Below, piece after piece: positions 1 to 6,614 of a stretch of 34,579 nt of DNA. Position 1 is the first letter of the stretch. Every line of letters starts with the position of its first letter. Both the position numbers and the translations under genes were made by a program. The notes under the pieces are model-generated. The model made no database searches. It was not told the DNA's origin and saw nothing but the letters and a program-made list of their open reading frames with translations. This DNA is from Roseomonas sp. (GTDB taxonomy: Bacteria > Pseudomonadota > Alphaproteobacteria > Acetobacterales > Acetobacteraceae), in assembly GCA_020249865.1 (NCBI GenBank), contig JADCEV010000152.1, positions 1 through 34,579 of the forward strand. Reading direction: 5' to 3'.

Positions 1-267
1 CTTCACGCCAAAGCGCCGGTCGTAATAACCAGCCAAAGCCTTGCGCAGCCCCGGAATCCCCTTGGACATGGAATAGCGATGGGTGCGCGGGTCCTGCACC
101 GCTTCAATCAGCTTCGCGACAATATGCGGCGGTGTGGGCGTATCGGGATTGCCCATGCCAAGGTCAACAATATCCTCAGCCGCCGCGCGCGCCTTGGCCT
201 TGGCGGCATTCACCTCAGCAAAGACATAGGGCGGCAGGCGCCGGATACGGTGGAAATCCTCGGTCAT
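1..267 (-). CDS. Class I/II PLP-dependent aminotransferase, N-terminal fragment cut by window edge
   Basis: The first 89 codons of a gene that continues to the left of the window. The translation begins [20 protein letters not shown] and contains a glycine-rich [15 protein letters not shown] stretch and an [13 protein letters not shown] stretch. These are the hallmarks of the fold-type I aminotransferases often annotated as alanine (AlaC-like) or LL-diaminopimelate aminotransferase. The PLP-binding lysine lies outside the window, so substrate choice cannot be judged. The ATG at 267 gives the usual N-terminus of this family; no strong ribosome binding site is visible before it. The lipoprotein gene at 313-909 lies 45 bp upstream on the same strand and may be cotranscribed. 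Family assignment is firm, exact substrate is not. Confidence 0.85.
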   Translation of the reverse strand, partial: MTEDFHRIRRLPPYVFAEVNAAKAKARAAAEDIVDLGMGNPDTPTPPHIVAKLIEAVQDPRTHRYSMSKGIPGLRKALAGYYDRRFGVK

Positions 268-312
268 GGCTTCAGTCTCAATGATTAGGGGCTGCGCTTA
301 TAGACCACCCGG

Positions 313-909
313 TCACGGCCGGCGAGGCGGATCACGCAAAACTGGTGGCGGGGGTGCGCCGGCGGGGGCCAGCGTGGGCGCGCTCGGCACGCCAGCGGGG
401 GCAATGACGGGCGCGGCCGGAATGCCCGAAGGTTCGGGCAAGGCAGCCGGTACTGGGGTGGCTTGCTGCGGTGTCACGGCGGGGGCCGCCGGTTCGGTGG
501 GCGCGGCAGGCGCTGGGATGGCCATGCCGGCCAAGGCCGGGGCCAAAGCGGGCGGAGGCGGCCCCAAGCGCGGCACGGCGCCCGGTAGGGCACCCAGCGG
601 TTCGCGGCTGGCTTCGCGTTGCTGCACCAACCGGGCGGCCAGGGCTTCGCGGGATGCCATATCCGGGGTTTCGGGGCGCGGCGGCAGGGCGCCCAGATTG
701 GGAAAGGGCGCATTGGGATTGGGGGGCGCGGGGCGGCCTTCGGTCGCAGGCCCCCAGGCGCGGTCCCAGAATTTCGCCACCGCCTGGCCGGATTGCGTTG
801 AGCAGCCAGCTAGCATCAGCGGCAGCAGCACGCAAAACCATGCTTGATTGGCCCGGCTTCGCCACCTAGGTTGAACTTCGGTTCCGGTTGTCTCGCGATG
901 CTCGCTCAT
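313..909 (-). CDS. Proline/alanine-rich lipoprotein of unknown function
   Basis: A 198-residue protein with an N-terminal positively charged stretch, a hydrophobic segment (about residues 23-34) and a lipobox LAGC with the acylated cysteine at about residue 36. It is therefore predicted to be a signal peptidase II substrate anchored in a membrane. The rest is low-complexity Pro/Ala/Gly sequence, without a recognisable domain, that could act as a flexible periplasmic tether. An AGGGG-type ribosome binding site lies about 6 bases before the ATG at 909. The gene is divergent from phaC across 81 bp and precedes the aminotransferase gene. The opposite strand is also open over most of this length because the DNA is GC-rich; the lipobox and ribosome binding site favour the minus strand. 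I do not recognise the family. Confidence 0.72.
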   Translation of the reverse strand: MSEHRETTGTEVQPRWRSRANQAWFCVLLPLMLAGCSTQSGQAVAKFWDRAWGPATEGRPAPPNPNAPFPNLGALPPRPETPDMASREALAARLVQQREASREPLGALPGAVPRLGPPPPALAPALAGMAIPAPAAPTEPAAPAVTPQQATPVPAALPEPSGIPAAPVIAPAGVPSAPTLAPAGAPPPPVLRDPPRRP

Positions 910-990
910 GCGCCCCTGCCTGCAAAAGGGGGTTAGCCTGAAACGGGCACGGCGCGAAGCACCCGGACGAAACTAGCCAGGAAGCCTGCC

Positions 991-2772
991 ATGGCCGAAA
1001 GCGATCCGCCCAATTTCCGCCTGCCCGATCCGGCGCTGGTCAGCCGCACCATGGCCGATGTGGCGGAACGCGGCCAGCGCATTGTCGCGGATTTCCTGAA
1101 GCGCCAGGCGGATCAGCCTGGTGAGGCCGACCCGATGCATATCGGCAATGCCTTTCTGGATATGACGTCGCGGCTGATGGCCAATCCGGCCAAGCTGATG
1201 CAGGCGCAGATCGGCTTTTGGCAGGATTATTTGACGCTTTGGGGCAATACCGCGCGGCGCCTGATGGGGGAACCCGCGCCGGCCGTGATCGCTGAAGATC
1301 AGAAGGATAAGCGCTTCAAGGATGAAGCCTGGCGCCATAATGAAGTGTTTGATTTCATCCGGCAGAGCTATTTGCTCTCCGCCCGCTATATGCAGGGCCT
1401 GGTGCATGACGCGGAGGGCATGGATGAAAAAACCGCGCAGAAGGTGGATTTCTACACGCGCCAATTCGTGGATGCGATGAGCCCCACGAATTTCGCCCTG
1501 ACCAATCCGGAAGTGCTGCGCCGCACGGCGGAAACAGGTGGCGAAAATCTGCTGAAGGGCCTTTCAAATCTTCTGACCGATCTGGAACGCGGCCAGGGGA
1601 ATCTGCGCATCCGCATGACGGATGAAAGCAAGTTCAAGGTGGGTGAGAATATCGCCGTCACCCCCGGCAAGGTTGTCTATCAGAATGATCTGATGCAATT
1701 GATCCAGTATACGCCAACCACTGAGAAGGTGCTGAAGCGGCCGCTGCTGATCCTGCCGCCCTGGATCAACAAATATTATATCCTCGATCTGCGCCCGAAG
1801 AATTCCTTCATCCGCTGGGCGGTGGATCAGGGGCATACGGTTTTTGTGGTTTCCTGGGTCAATCCGGATGAACACCTCGCCGAAAAAGGGTTTGAGGATT
1901 ACATGCTGGAAGGCCCTTATGCGGCGCTGGATGCAATTGAAAAGGCAACCGGCGAGAAATCCGTGAATGCGATTGGCTATTGCCTTGGCGGCACGCTGCT
2001 ATCAGCGACACTCGCGCATATGGCGGTCAAGCGCGATACGCGCATCAAATCGGCGACCTTCTTCACGACCATGGTGGATTTCACTGAATCCGGTGAATTG
2101 GGCGTTTTTATTGATGAGGAACAATTGAAGGCGCTTGAAGCGAAGATGCAAAAGCGCGGCTTCCTGGAAGGGAGCGAAATGGCGACCACCTTCAATATGC
2201 TGCGCGCCAATGATCTGATCTGGTCCTTCGTGGTGAACAACTACCTGCTGGGGCAGGACCCCTTCCCGTTTGATTTGCTCTACTGGAATGATGATTCAAC
2301 GCGCATGCCCGCGCGCATGCATTCCTTCTATTTGCGCCGGATGTATCAGCAGAATGATCTGATCAAGCCGGGCGGGATCGAATTGCTTGGCGTCAAGATT
2401 GACCTGCGCAAGATCAAGCTGCCGACCTATATTCTCTCAACGCGGGAAGACCATATCGCGCCCTGGGCTTCCACCTATCGCGCAACCCAGACCTATGCCG
2501 GCGATATCCGCTTTGTGCTGGCGGCGTCCGGCCATATTGCGGGCGTGGTCAATCCGCCGGATGCAGGCAAATACAGCCATTGGGTGAATAAGGATTTGCC
2601 GGCAGAACCTGAAGCCTGGCTGGCGGGATCAACGGAATTGGCAGGGTCCTGGTGGACAGATTGGCAGCGCTGGGTTGCCGGGCAGGACCCCGCGCAAGTG
2701 CCGGCTCGCCAGCCGAAAAACGCGATCGAAGATGCGCCGGGCAGTTACGTGAAGGTGATGGCGCAGGATTGA
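991..2772 (+). CDS. phaC: Class I poly(3-hydroxyalkanoate) synthase PhaC
   Basis: A 593-residue polymerase that joins (R)-3-hydroxyacyl-CoA units, mainly 3-hydroxybutyryl-CoA, into polyester granules in the cytoplasm. The N-terminal third (about 1-200) is the helical PhaC N-domain, followed by an alpha/beta-hydrolase domain. The lipase-like box GYCLGG carries the catalytic Cys331. Asp487 (in REDHIAPW) and His515 (in SGHIAGVVNPP) complete the triad. Length and spacing match class I enzymes (Cupriavidus necator PhaC, 589 residues), which work as homodimers without PhaE or PhaR. A ribosome binding site AGGAAG lies just before the ATG at 991. phaA and phaB are not in the window. The next gene, 27 bp downstream on the same strand, is a short-chain dehydrogenase and probably shares the transcript. 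Confidence 0.97.
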   Translation: MAESDPPNFRLPDPALVSRTMADVAERGQRIVADFLKRQADQPGEADPMHIGNAFLDMTSRLMANPAKLMQAQIGFWQDYLTLWGNTARRLMGEPAPAVIAEDQKDKRFKDEAWRHNEVFDFIRQSYLLSARYMQGLVHDAEGMDEKTAQKVDFYTRQFVDAMSPTNFALTNPEVLRRTAETGGENLLKGLSNLLTDLERGQGNLRIRMTDESKFKVGENIAVTPGKVVYQNDLMQLIQYTPTTEKVLKRPLLILPPWINKYYILDLRPKNSFIRWAVDQGHTVFVVSWVNPDEHLAEKGFEDYMLEGPYAALDAIEKATGEKSVNAIGYCLGGTLLSATLAHMAVKRDTRIKSATFFTTMVDFTESGELGVFIDEEQLKALEAKMQKRGFLEGSEMATTFNMLRANDLIWSFVVNNYLLGQDPFPFDLLYWNDDSTRMPARMHSFYLRRMYQQNDLIKPGGIELLGVKIDLRKIKLPTYILSTREDHIAPWASTYRATQTYAGDIRFVLAASGHIAGVVNPPDAGKYSHWVNKDLPAEPEAWLAGSTELAGSWWTDWQRWVAGQDPAQVPARQPKNAIEDAPGSYVKVMAQD

Positions 2773-2799
2773 AGCGCGACCAAGGGAAGGAAACACATC

Positions 2800-3549
2800 A
2801 TGGCGGGCAGATTGGCGGGGAAGCTTTGTTTCGTCACCGCAGCAGGCCAAGGCATTGGTCGCGCCACCGCGCTTGCCATGGCCGCCGAAGGCGCGCGGGT
2901 GGTAGCGACGGATCGTGATGCGGCGCTGCTCGCTACACTGAAAGCGCCCGGCATTACCACAGCGGTTTTGGATGTGCTGGATGATGCCGCCATCGCCGCC
3001 GCCGCCAAGGCCGCAGGCCCGGTGGATATCCTGTTCAATTGCGCCGGCTTTGTGCATCAGAACACCATCCTGTCCTGCACCGATCAGGATTGGGATTTCG
3101 GCTTTGCGCTGAATGTGCGGGCCATGTGGAAGGTGGCGCAAGCCTTCATCCCCGGCATGCTGGAACGCCGCGGCGGCAGCATTGTGAACATGTCTTCCGC
3201 CTGTTCATCCATCAAGGGCGCGCCCAATCGCTTTCTGTATGGCACCACCAAGGCGGCTGTGGTCGGCCTCACGAAATCCATCGCGACCGAATATGTCGCG
3301 CAGGGCATTCGCTGCAATTGCCTCTGCCCCGGCACGGTGGATACACCATCGCTTCACGACCGAATCGCCGCCAATGCCGCCGCCGCCGGGTCGGTAGAGG
3401 CCGCCCGCGCGGCCTTTGTCGCGCGCCAAGCCATGGGGCGGCTTGCGACGGCCGAGGAAATGGCCGCTTTGGTCCTTTATCTGGCTTCCGATGAGGCCGC
3501 TTTCGTCACCGGCCAGGCCATTGTGATTGACGGCGGCTGGACATTGTAG
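2800..3549 (+). CDS. BDH2-like short-chain dehydrogenase (3-hydroxybutyrate or 2-keto-3-deoxy-fuconate type)
   Basis: A 249-residue classical SDR with the NAD-binding TAAGQGIG motif (13-20), NCAG (80-83), catalytic Ser133, Tyr147 and Lys151, and a C-terminal VIDGGWTL. The sequence strongly resembles human BDH2/DHRS6 throughout, including the AGFVHQNTIL, CPGTVDTPSLHDR and RLATAEE stretches. Arginines at 144, 188 and about 209 correspond to the anion-binding arginines of BDH2 (alignment from memory). The same subfamily in bacteria includes 2-keto-3-deoxy-L-fuconate dehydrogenase. The context supports both readings: phaC lies 27 bp upstream (3-hydroxybutyrate metabolism), and a fumarylacetoacetase-fold hydrolase two genes downstream is the usual partner of the fuconate enzyme. 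The ribosome binding site GGAAGG lies about 12 bases before the ATG. The subfamily is clear; the substrate is undecided. Confidence 0.88.
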   Translation: MAGRLAGKLCFVTAAGQGIGRATALAMAAEGARVVATDRDAALLATLKAPGITTAVLDVLDDAAIAAAAKAAGPVDILFNCAGFVHQNTILSCTDQDWDFGFALNVRAMWKVAQAFIPGMLERRGGSIVNMSSACSSIKGAPNRFLYGTTKAAVVGLTKSIATEYVAQGIRCNCLCPGTVDTPSLHDRIAANAAAAGSVEAARAAFVARQAMGRLATAEEMAALVLYLASDEAAFVTGQAIVIDGGWTL

Positions 3550-3582
3550 GAAGCCAGGGCTGCTTTCCTGAAGGAGGATGAA

Positions 3583-3819
3583 ATGGCCAGTGAATTTGCC
3601 GTGCCGATGATGGGCGCGATGGGTGCCGTGGTGCTTGCCGGCATGAATGAGGATGTGGCGATGCCCGCCTATATGATGTTGGGCTCGATTGCCATGCTGA
3701 TCGCGCTGCTGCTTGCCGCGGGCGCCGTGACCTTGCCGGTCAACAGCATCCAGGCGCTGGCCTTCGGCGGCATTGGCCTCGCACTTTTCGGGCATGTGCG
3801 CGCCCGCCGTTCCAATTGA
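3583..3819 (+). CDS. Small hydrophobic membrane protein of unknown function
   Basis: A 78-residue protein with a very strong ribosome binding site, AAGGAGG at 3571-3577, five bases before the ATG. It holds a hydrophobic stretch at about residues 8-20, a clear transmembrane segment at about 28-50 and a further hydrophobic segment at about 54-71. It ends in a basic tail (HVRARRSN), which by the positive-inside rule should be cytoplasmic. I do not recognise the family. It sits 33 bp after the SDR gene and 15 bp before the fumarylacetoacetase-fold gene, so it is almost certainly cotranscribed with them. No catalytic motif is visible. The ribosome binding site and tight spacing are the main evidence that it is real. 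Confidence 0.78.
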   Translation: MASEFAVPMMGAMGAVVLAGMNEDVAMPAYMMLGSIAMLIALLLAAGAVTLPVNSIQALAFGGIGLALFGHVRARRSN

Positions 3820-3834
3820 GGGAGAGAGGCTCAG

Positions 3835-4683
3835 ATGAAGCTGCTGCGTTACGGCCCGGCGGGCCAGGAAAAGCCGGGCATTCTGGATGCCGCCGGCGCC
3901 ATTCGTGATCTTTCGGGCGTTGTGCCCGACATCACGGGTGATGTGCTCTCCCCCGCCGCGCTGGCCAAGATTGCCGCGGTGGATGTGAATAGCCTGCCCA
4001 AGGTTGCCGGCAATCCGCGCCTTGGCTCGCCGGTCACCGGCATGAAGAATTTGATTTGCATCGGGCTGAACTATGCCGATCACGCGGCGGAAACCGGCGC
4101 GCCGATTCCGAAGGAACCGATTGTGTTCCTGAAATCGCTCAATGCGCTGCAAGGGCCGAATGATGATGTGGTGATCCCGCGCGGATCGGTGAAGACCGAT
4201 TATGAGGTGGAGCTTTGCATCATCATCGGCACGCGCGCCAAATATGTCTCGGAAGATCAGGCGCTGGACCATGTCGCCGGCTATGCCGTTGGCAATGACG
4301 TGTCTGAGCGTGAATGGCAGGCGGAACGCGGCGGCGCTTGGGATAAGGGCAAGGGGTTTGATACTTTCGGCCCGCTGGGTCCCTGGCTGGTGACGAAGGA
4401 TGAAGTGCCAGATCCGCAGAACCTCGCCATGTATTGCGATGTGGATGGTGTGCGCGAACAGAATGGGTCCACCAAGACCATGATCTTCGGCGTGAAGCAG
4501 ATCGTGTCTTATGTCAGCCAATGCATCACGCTCAATCCCGGTGATGTGATCTTCACCGGCACACCGCCCGGTGTGGGGCTTGGCAAGAAGCCGACGCCGA
4601 TCTTCCTGAAGGCAGGTCAGACCATGAAGCTTGGCATTGCCGGGCTTGGTGAGCAGACGCAGAAGCTTGTCGCCAGCGCCTGA
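3835..4683 (+). CDS. Fumarylacetoacetate hydrolase-fold protein (2,4-diketo-3-deoxy-fuconate hydrolase-like)
   Basis: A 282-residue protein of the FAH superfamily, which cleaves C-C or C-N bonds of 2-keto or 2,4-diketo acids with a divalent metal. Visible family features are the core start ICIGLNYADHAAE, the acidic metal-binding segment DYEVEL, the FDTFGPLGPW loop and the GDVIFTGTPPGVGLG C-terminal signature. The N-terminal about 65 residues (KLLRYGPAGQEKPG and following) are typical of the subfamily annotated as ureidoglycolate lyase or 2,4-diketo-3-deoxy-L-fuconate hydrolase. In the L-fuconate pathway this enzyme acts directly after the SDR found two genes upstream, which supports that reading. 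No dehydratase, lactonase or aldolase of that pathway is in the window. The ribosome binding site GAGGGAGAGAGG lies before the ATG. Superfamily is certain, substrate inferred. Confidence 0.92.
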   Translation: MKLLRYGPAGQEKPGILDAAGAIRDLSGVVPDITGDVLSPAALAKIAAVDVNSLPKVAGNPRLGSPVTGMKNLICIGLNYADHAAETGAPIPKEPIVFLKSLNALQGPNDDVVIPRGSVKTDYEVELCIIIGTRAKYVSEDQALDHVAGYAVGNDVSEREWQAERGGAWDKGKGFDTFGPLGPWLVTKDEVPDPQNLAMYCDVDGVREQNGSTKTMIFGVKQIVSYVSQCITLNPGDVIFTGTPPGVGLGKKPTPIFLKAGQTMKLGIAGLGEQTQKLVASA

Positions 4684-4696
4684 AACAGCGACGCTA

Positions 4697-4996
4697 GTGA
4701 TCTTTGACTTCCCCACCCGGAAGCCGGGTGGGGAAGCGCAGGCCCGCGCGTTGCGCGCTTTGGCCGAAGACATCGCAGCCGAGCCTGACTTGATCTGGAA
4801 AATTTGGACCGAAGATAAGGCAGCCGGGCGTTCCGGCGGGATTTATCTGTTCCGCAATCGCGCGGCTGCGGAAGCCTATCACGCGAAGCATGCCGCACGG
4901 CTGACCGCGGCAGGTGTGACGGGGATTGAGGCTGTTTATCGTACTTACAACGCTGAACTCACCGCCATCACACGCGGGCCTGTCAGCAGCCCCTAG
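4697..4996 (+). CDS. YdhR-like putative monooxygenase
   Basis: A roughly 99-residue protein resembling Escherichia coli YdhR (dimeric alpha/beta-barrel fold, putative monooxygenase). The diagnostic core is LIWKIWTED, then SGGIYLFRN, AAAEAYHAKHAARL and a C-terminal NAELTAI. The frame stays open back to an ATG at 4631, but that start would overlap the preceding gene by 53 bp and add residues absent from the family. The GTG at 4697, 14 bp after the preceding stop, gives the usual length and an N-terminus VIFDFP, although no good ribosome binding site precedes it. The stop codon TAG (4994-4996) is the first three bases of a palindromic repeat element. It is last in the phaC-to-ydhR run. Family assignment is good, start uncertain, substrate unknown. 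Confidence 0.8.
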   Translation: MIFDFPTRKPGGEAQARALRALAEDIAAEPDLIWKIWTEDKAAGRSGGIYLFRNRAAAEAYHAKHAARLTAAGVTGIEAVYRTYNAELTAITRGPVSSP

Positions 4997-5098
4997 AGCG
5001 TGTTGCGTTCACATGTGTTCACGCCACCCGCTCTACCTCGTTGTTTTTCGAGCATCTTCACACGTTCAGATGATTCCATCTGAACGTGATCTGCTCTA
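4994..5098. repeat. Palindromic intergenic element between converging genes (probable bidirectional terminator)
   Basis: The sequence is bounded by TAGAGC at 4994-4999 and GCTCTA at 5093-5098, an inverted pair. Inside are two hairpins. The first is TAGAGCG (4994-5000) pairing with CGCTCTA (5029-5035), around the palindrome CACATGTG (5010-5017). The second has perfect 12-bp arms CACGTTCAGATG (5061-5072) and CATCTGAACGTG (5077-5088) with a 4-base loop. The terminal TAG on each strand is the stop codon of the flanking gene (YdhR-like and gltX). The compact palindromic form is typical of REP/MITE-like intergenic elements. Only one copy is in this window, so repetition in the genome is an inference. 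It could serve as terminator for both converging transcripts. Confidence 0.7.
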
Positions 5099-6490
5099 AC
5101 CCGCCGCGGCAAGAATGCGCAGTGTTGCTTCCTCCCGCCCCAGCGCCCAGAGCACAGCATCAATCGGCGGGCTGGTGGTGCTGCCACTCAGTGCCGCGCG
5201 CAAGGGCTGCGCCACCTGGCCAAGCTTGATGCCCTTCACATCGCAGTAATCGCGCAGCCACTGGTCCAGATCCTGCTTTTCCCAAGGCGCTGTCTGCAAA
5301 AACGCCGCCAGATCGGCAAGCCGCGCCTTGGCTTCTGGCGTCAGCAATGCCTCGGCCTTGGCTTCCATCATCGGTGCGCCATCCTGCACCGCAAAAGCCG
5401 CAGCGCCGGTCAATTCTTCAACCGTCTTGGCCCTTTCCTTCAGGAAGGGCATCAGCATCCGCACGCGCTTGGCGCCATCCGGCCCGAACAATACGGTGCG
5501 TTTCGCCAGCCGCTCCAGCACGTCACGCGTCAGCACATCATCTTCGGCCAGGCGCAGATATTGCCCGTTCAAATGCGTGAGCTTGGCATAATCCATCCGC
5601 GCCGCCGCACGCCCGACATCCCTGATGTCGAATAACGTCACGGCCCGATCGCGCGGGATGAATTCCTCATCGCCATGCCCCCAGCCAAGCCGCAGCAGAT
5701 AATTGCAGACGGCATCGGGCAGATAGCCTTGCTCACGAAAATCCAGTACGGAAACCGCGCCATGGCGCTTCGATAGCTTGGCGCCATCCGCGCCATGGAT
5801 CAGCGGCACATGGGCGAAATGCGGGCGCGTCCAGCCCATCGCGTCATAAACCATGCATTGGCGGAAGGTATTGGTCAGGTGGTCATCGCCGCGGATCACA
5901 TGGGTGATGCGCATATCGTGATCATCCACCACAACCGCATGCAGATAGGTCGGCGTGCCGTCACTGCGCAGAATGATCATATCGTCCAATTCGCTATTGG
6001 CGACGCGCACTTCACCCTGCACCAAATCCGCCACCACGGTTTCGCCTTCCAAAGGCGCCTTGATGCGTATGGCGAAGGGCTTGCCCGCCTGTTCCGGCCC
6101 CGGCTCCCGCTCACGCCAGCGGCGGTCATAACGGGGCGGGCGGCCTTCGGCGGCGGCGCGTTCGCGCATTTCAGCCAATTCTTCCGGCGTCGCCCAGCAG
6201 CGATAGGCCTTGCCCATGGCCAGCAGCGCTTCGGCGATTTCGCGATGCCGTGCTTCCCGCTGCGCTTGGAACACCGGCGGTTCATCGGGCGAAAGGCCGA
6301 GCCATTCCAGGCTGTCCAGGATCTGATCCACCGCTTCCCGGGTGGAGCGTTCGCGATCCGTATCTTCAATGCGCAGCAGGTATTCCCCGCCATGGTGGCG
6401 CGCGAAAAGCCAATTGAACAAGGCAGTGCGGGCCCCGCCGATATGCAGATAGCCGGTGGGGGAAGGGGCAAAGCGCGTGCGAACCGTCAT
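5096..6490 (-). CDS. gltX: Glutamyl-tRNA synthetase
   Basis: A 464-residue class I aminoacyl-tRNA synthetase that charges tRNA-Glu with glutamate in the cytoplasm. The N-terminus TVRTRFAPSPTGYLHIGGAR contains the HIGH-type motif (HIGG, about 16-19). The Rossmann-fold region carries RIEDTDRERS. The KMSKS-type motif appears as KLSKRHG at about residue 238, and a helical anticodon-binding domain follows. Length is normal. The open frame runs far upstream of 6490, but the ATG at 6490 places the family N-terminus exactly and the extra residues have no family resemblance. The stop codon lies inside the palindromic element at 4994-5098. comEC is divergent across 124 bp; no convincing promoter consensus was seen in that gap. 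Confidence 0.97.
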   Translation of the reverse strand: MTVRTRFAPSPTGYLHIGGARTALFNWLFARHHGGEYLLRIEDTDRERSTREAVDQILDSLEWLGLSPDEPPVFQAQREARHREIAEALLAMGKAYRCWATPEELAEMRERAAAEGRPPRYDRRWREREPGPEQAGKPFAIRIKAPLEGETVVADLVQGEVRVANSELDDMIILRSDGTPTYLHAVVVDDHDMRITHVIRGDDHLTNTFRQCMVYDAMGWTRPHFAHVPLIHGADGAKLSKRHGAVSVLDFREQGYLPDAVCNYLLRLGWGHGDEEFIPRDRAVTLFDIRDVGRAAARMDYAKLTHLNGQYLRLAEDDVLTRDVLERLAKRTVLFGPDGAKRVRMLMPFLKERAKTVEELTGAAAFAVQDGAPMMEAKAEALLTPEAKARLADLAAFLQTAPWEKQDLDQWLRDYCDVKGIKLGQVAQPLRAALSGSTTSPPIDAVLWALGREEATLRILAAAG

Positions 6491-6614
6491 GGCATACTCA
6501 TCATTCTCCTGATGCGCTGCCTTTAAAGCACAAGCGGCGCGGGGGAAATCTGGCCCCAGGGCGGGGGCGTGATGAAATTCCTGTTTGGTTGTTTGACGGG
6601 GCCCATATAAACTT

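Noticed and set aside
266-847. A 193-codon Gly/Ala-rich frame on the plus strand opposite the lipoprotein gene.
   Set aside because: Low-complexity shadow; the minus-strand frame has a lipobox and a ribosome binding site.
3205-4773. A 522-codon open frame on the minus strand opposite the SDR, small membrane protein and fumarylacetoacetase-fold genes.
   Set aside because: His/Arg/Gly-rich shadow without motifs, covering three genes that are well supported on the plus strand.
6593-6610. comEC promoter made of TTGACG and TATAAA-like blocks.
   Set aside because: The two blocks are only about 7 bp apart, far too close for a sigma-70 promoter.
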